Assembly (NCBI GenBank): GCA_017440445.1 | Contig: JAFSHE010000103.1 | Location: forward strand, 1 to 8,237 | Direction of reading: 5' to 3' | Length of the DNA: 8,237 nt | Source of the DNA: Oscillospiraceae bacterium | GTDB taxonomy: Bacteria; Bacillota_A; Clostridia; Oscillospirales; Ruminococcaceae | Shown here: positions 7,226 through 8,237 of the stretch, in pieces | Position numbering within the stretch: position 1 is the stretch's first letter | Layout: each line of letters starts with the position of its first letter | Made by a program: the position numbers and the translations under genes | Notes under the pieces: model-generated | The model's input: only the letters and a program-made list of their open reading frames with translations | What the model was told of the DNA's origin: nothing | The model's database searches: none

Positions 7226-8237
7226 TCAGGAGTAGATGTCGGGAAGTTCGTCAAGCGTGATGGCTTTTTCGTCGTTATAGACATTATTCAGCACCTTGAC
7301 GTTGTTACCTGTGATATGGTCGGTATGCCATATCATGAACCAGGACCACATCGCACCGTGGCGCTCAAATATCGGTATACGAGGAACATTTCCACACTCG
7401 TGGAAGGTCAGTGGCTTGCCTGTTTCCATTGCGGAAAGTCTTTCCCACGCCTTGACATGAGTAGAATTATCGTATGTATCAGAGCCGATGATATCACAAT
7501 AATCGTTGCCGGGATACCAGCCGTCCTTTACCTCGCCACAATAGCCAAGCACCCAGATGAGGTTAGTAAGTCCAAATTCATTGGTGTAGCGGTCGTACAT
7601 CATCTGCCAGAGCTTTATGAAGTTTTCTCCACCGCCCTTACCCCACCAGAACCAGCCGCCGTCAAACTCGTGGAAGGGACGCCACAGTACAGGCACTCCT
7701 GCGTCACGAAGCTCCTGCAGAGCAACTGCCGCCTTGTCCCAGCTTTCTATCATCTCATTGTATTCGTCAGTTCCCTCGGTGAGCAGCTTATCGAAATCGG
7801 GGGTATCATCCTTTGACTCCTGATAACCGCTGCTTTTAACTCCTGTATGCCAGCAGATAGTCACTATACCGCCCTTTTCGTGCCATTCGATGGAACGCTC
7901 TACAACTCCGTTAAAATCATTGTTCATAAAGTCAAGACCACGGATAGCGGGATATTTTCCTGTCGTTTCAAAGATGTAATCCATCTCATAATCAGGCGAA
8001 CCCATCCATGTGGATTCCTGCTGTCCTGTGATGATAGCTGTACCATATACATCGTTTATGTAGTCGTAAAGCTTGCGTGCATTCACATCAGCATTCGGGT
8101 TAGAAAGCTGATAGCGGCTTTCATAGACCTCCGCTTCAACTTCCGCTTCTGCTGTAGCTATGACCTCTGCGATTTCCTGCACAGCAGTGGTCGTGGTTGC
8201 GATTTCCGAAGATGACTCCTGCGCGTTATTACTGCAT
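7226..8237 (-). CDS. GH26 family glycanase (beta-mannanase-like), probable lipoprotein, 5' end outside the window
   Basis: This is a glycoside hydrolase of family 26, most often a beta-1,4-mannanase; 336 residues are visible. A GTG at 8180-8182 could be taken as a start, but the frame stays open to the window edge, with 18 more residues beginning CSNNAQESSSE, so that GTG is an internal Val. Counting from that Val as 1, ITGQQESTW is at 51-59, WHTG at 111-114, WRPFHEFDGGWFWWG at 167-181 with acid/base Glu172, YPGNDYCDIIGSDTYD at 223-238, FHECGNVP at 260-267 with nucleophile Glu262, and MWSWFMIW at 278-285. The Cys at the edge followed by a Ser/Thr/Glu/Ala linker fits a mature lipoprotein anchored on the outer face of the membrane. 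The gene is convergent to GH5 with its own terminator; its promoter is not in the window. Lichenase or xylanase activity occurs in some GH26 members and cannot be excluded. Confidence 0.92.
   Translation of the reverse strand, partial: CSNNAQESSSEIATTTTAVQEIAEVIATAEAEVEAEVYESRYQLSNPNADVNARKLYDYINDVYGTAIITGQQESTWMGSPDYEMDYIFETTGKYPAIRGLDFMNNDFNGVVERSIEWHEKGGIVTICWHTGVKSSGYQESKDDTPDFDKLLTEGTDEYNEMIESWDKAAVALQELRDAGVPVLWRPFHEFDGGWFWWGKGGGENFIKLWQMMYDRYTNEFGLTNLIWVLGYCGEVKDGWYPGNDYCDIIGSDTYDNSTHVKAWERLSAMETGKPLTFHECGNVPRIPIFERHGAMWSWFMIWHTDHITGNNVKVLNNVYNDEKAITLDELPDIYS
8120..8237 (-). other. Lipoprotein Cys and low-complexity linker of the GH26 protein
   Basis: The codons at 8120-8236 encode a Cys (8234-8236) followed by Ser, Asn, Thr, Ala, Glu and Val-rich sequence, including four Thr in a row and an alternating Ala/Glu/Val stretch, before the catalytic domain. 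This looks like the flexible tether after a signal peptidase II site. The base before the Cys codon is A on the coding strand, compatible with Gly (GGA) or Ala (GCA) at -1 of a lipobox. The lipobox itself is outside the window, so the lipoprotein call is an inference. Confidence 0.55.

Noticed and set aside
7154..7816. Open frame of 220 codons on the + strand
   Set aside because: It lies fully antisense to the well-supported GH26 coding sequence, runs through its terminator hairpin and shows no recognisable protein features.
7847..8215. Open frame of 122 codons on the + strand
   Set aside because: It is antisense to the GH26 N-terminal region, with Cys- and Ile-rich low-quality protein sequence and no family signal.
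1..8237. CRISPR array, tRNA, rRNA, insertion sequence or attachment site
   Set aside because: No regularly spaced repeat series, cloverleaf-like sequence, transposase frame or terminal inverted repeats were seen; the only notable repeats are the operator-like pair and the terminator stems.

Overview
The window looks like chromosomal DNA of a low-to-mid GC, plant-fibre-degrading gut or rumen Clostridium-class bacterium, most likely Ruminococcus or a close relative. The basis is the combination of a CelC-type GH5 glycosidase, a lipoprotein GH26 glycanase, a Clostridia-type AraC regulator, AT-rich intergenic DNA and strong AGGAG-like ribosome binding sites. The genus is an inference; no rRNA or other taxonomic marker is present.

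Left part (1-5057, + strand): a two-gene unit of unassigned function. The first gene enters from outside the window, because its frame is open back to base 3. It encodes a NACHT-type STAND NTPase with Walker A, a Walker B with the DGxNE signature, a sensor-like TDRDE and the typical F-x-x-x-x-x-YF end of the NACHT helical region. Its stop is followed after 19 bases by a 1213-residue protein with no domain I can name: helical in the first half, richer in beta strands in the second half, with weak S1/OB-like stretches. A strong intrinsic terminator closes the unit. In most NACHT proteins such a helical C-terminal half would be fused to the NTPase, so this may be a split STAND sensor/effector pair. 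NACHT and other STAND proteins are frequent in bacterial antiphage defence, but nothing in the window proves a defence role.

Middle part (5092-7080): a carbohydrate-response module. An AraC-family regulator (- strand) is divergently transcribed from a cytoplasmic GH5 glycosidase (+ strand). The 260-base AT-rich spacer carries a 13-base direct repeat with a 20-base period just upstream of a candidate GH5 promoter, as expected for an AraC activator site, and an extended -10 promoter for the regulator.

Right part (7167-8237, - strand): a GH26 beta-mannanase-like enzyme convergent to GH5, with its own terminator. Its frame is open to the window edge. A Cys followed by a Ser/Thr/Glu-rich linker sits right at the edge, so it is probably a surface lipoprotein whose signal peptide lies outside. 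A plausible joint picture is that the GH26 lipoprotein cuts mannan or a related glycan at the cell surface and the cytoplasmic GH5 processes imported oligosaccharides under AraC control. No transporter is visible, and no tRNA, rRNA, CRISPR array or insertion sequence was seen.
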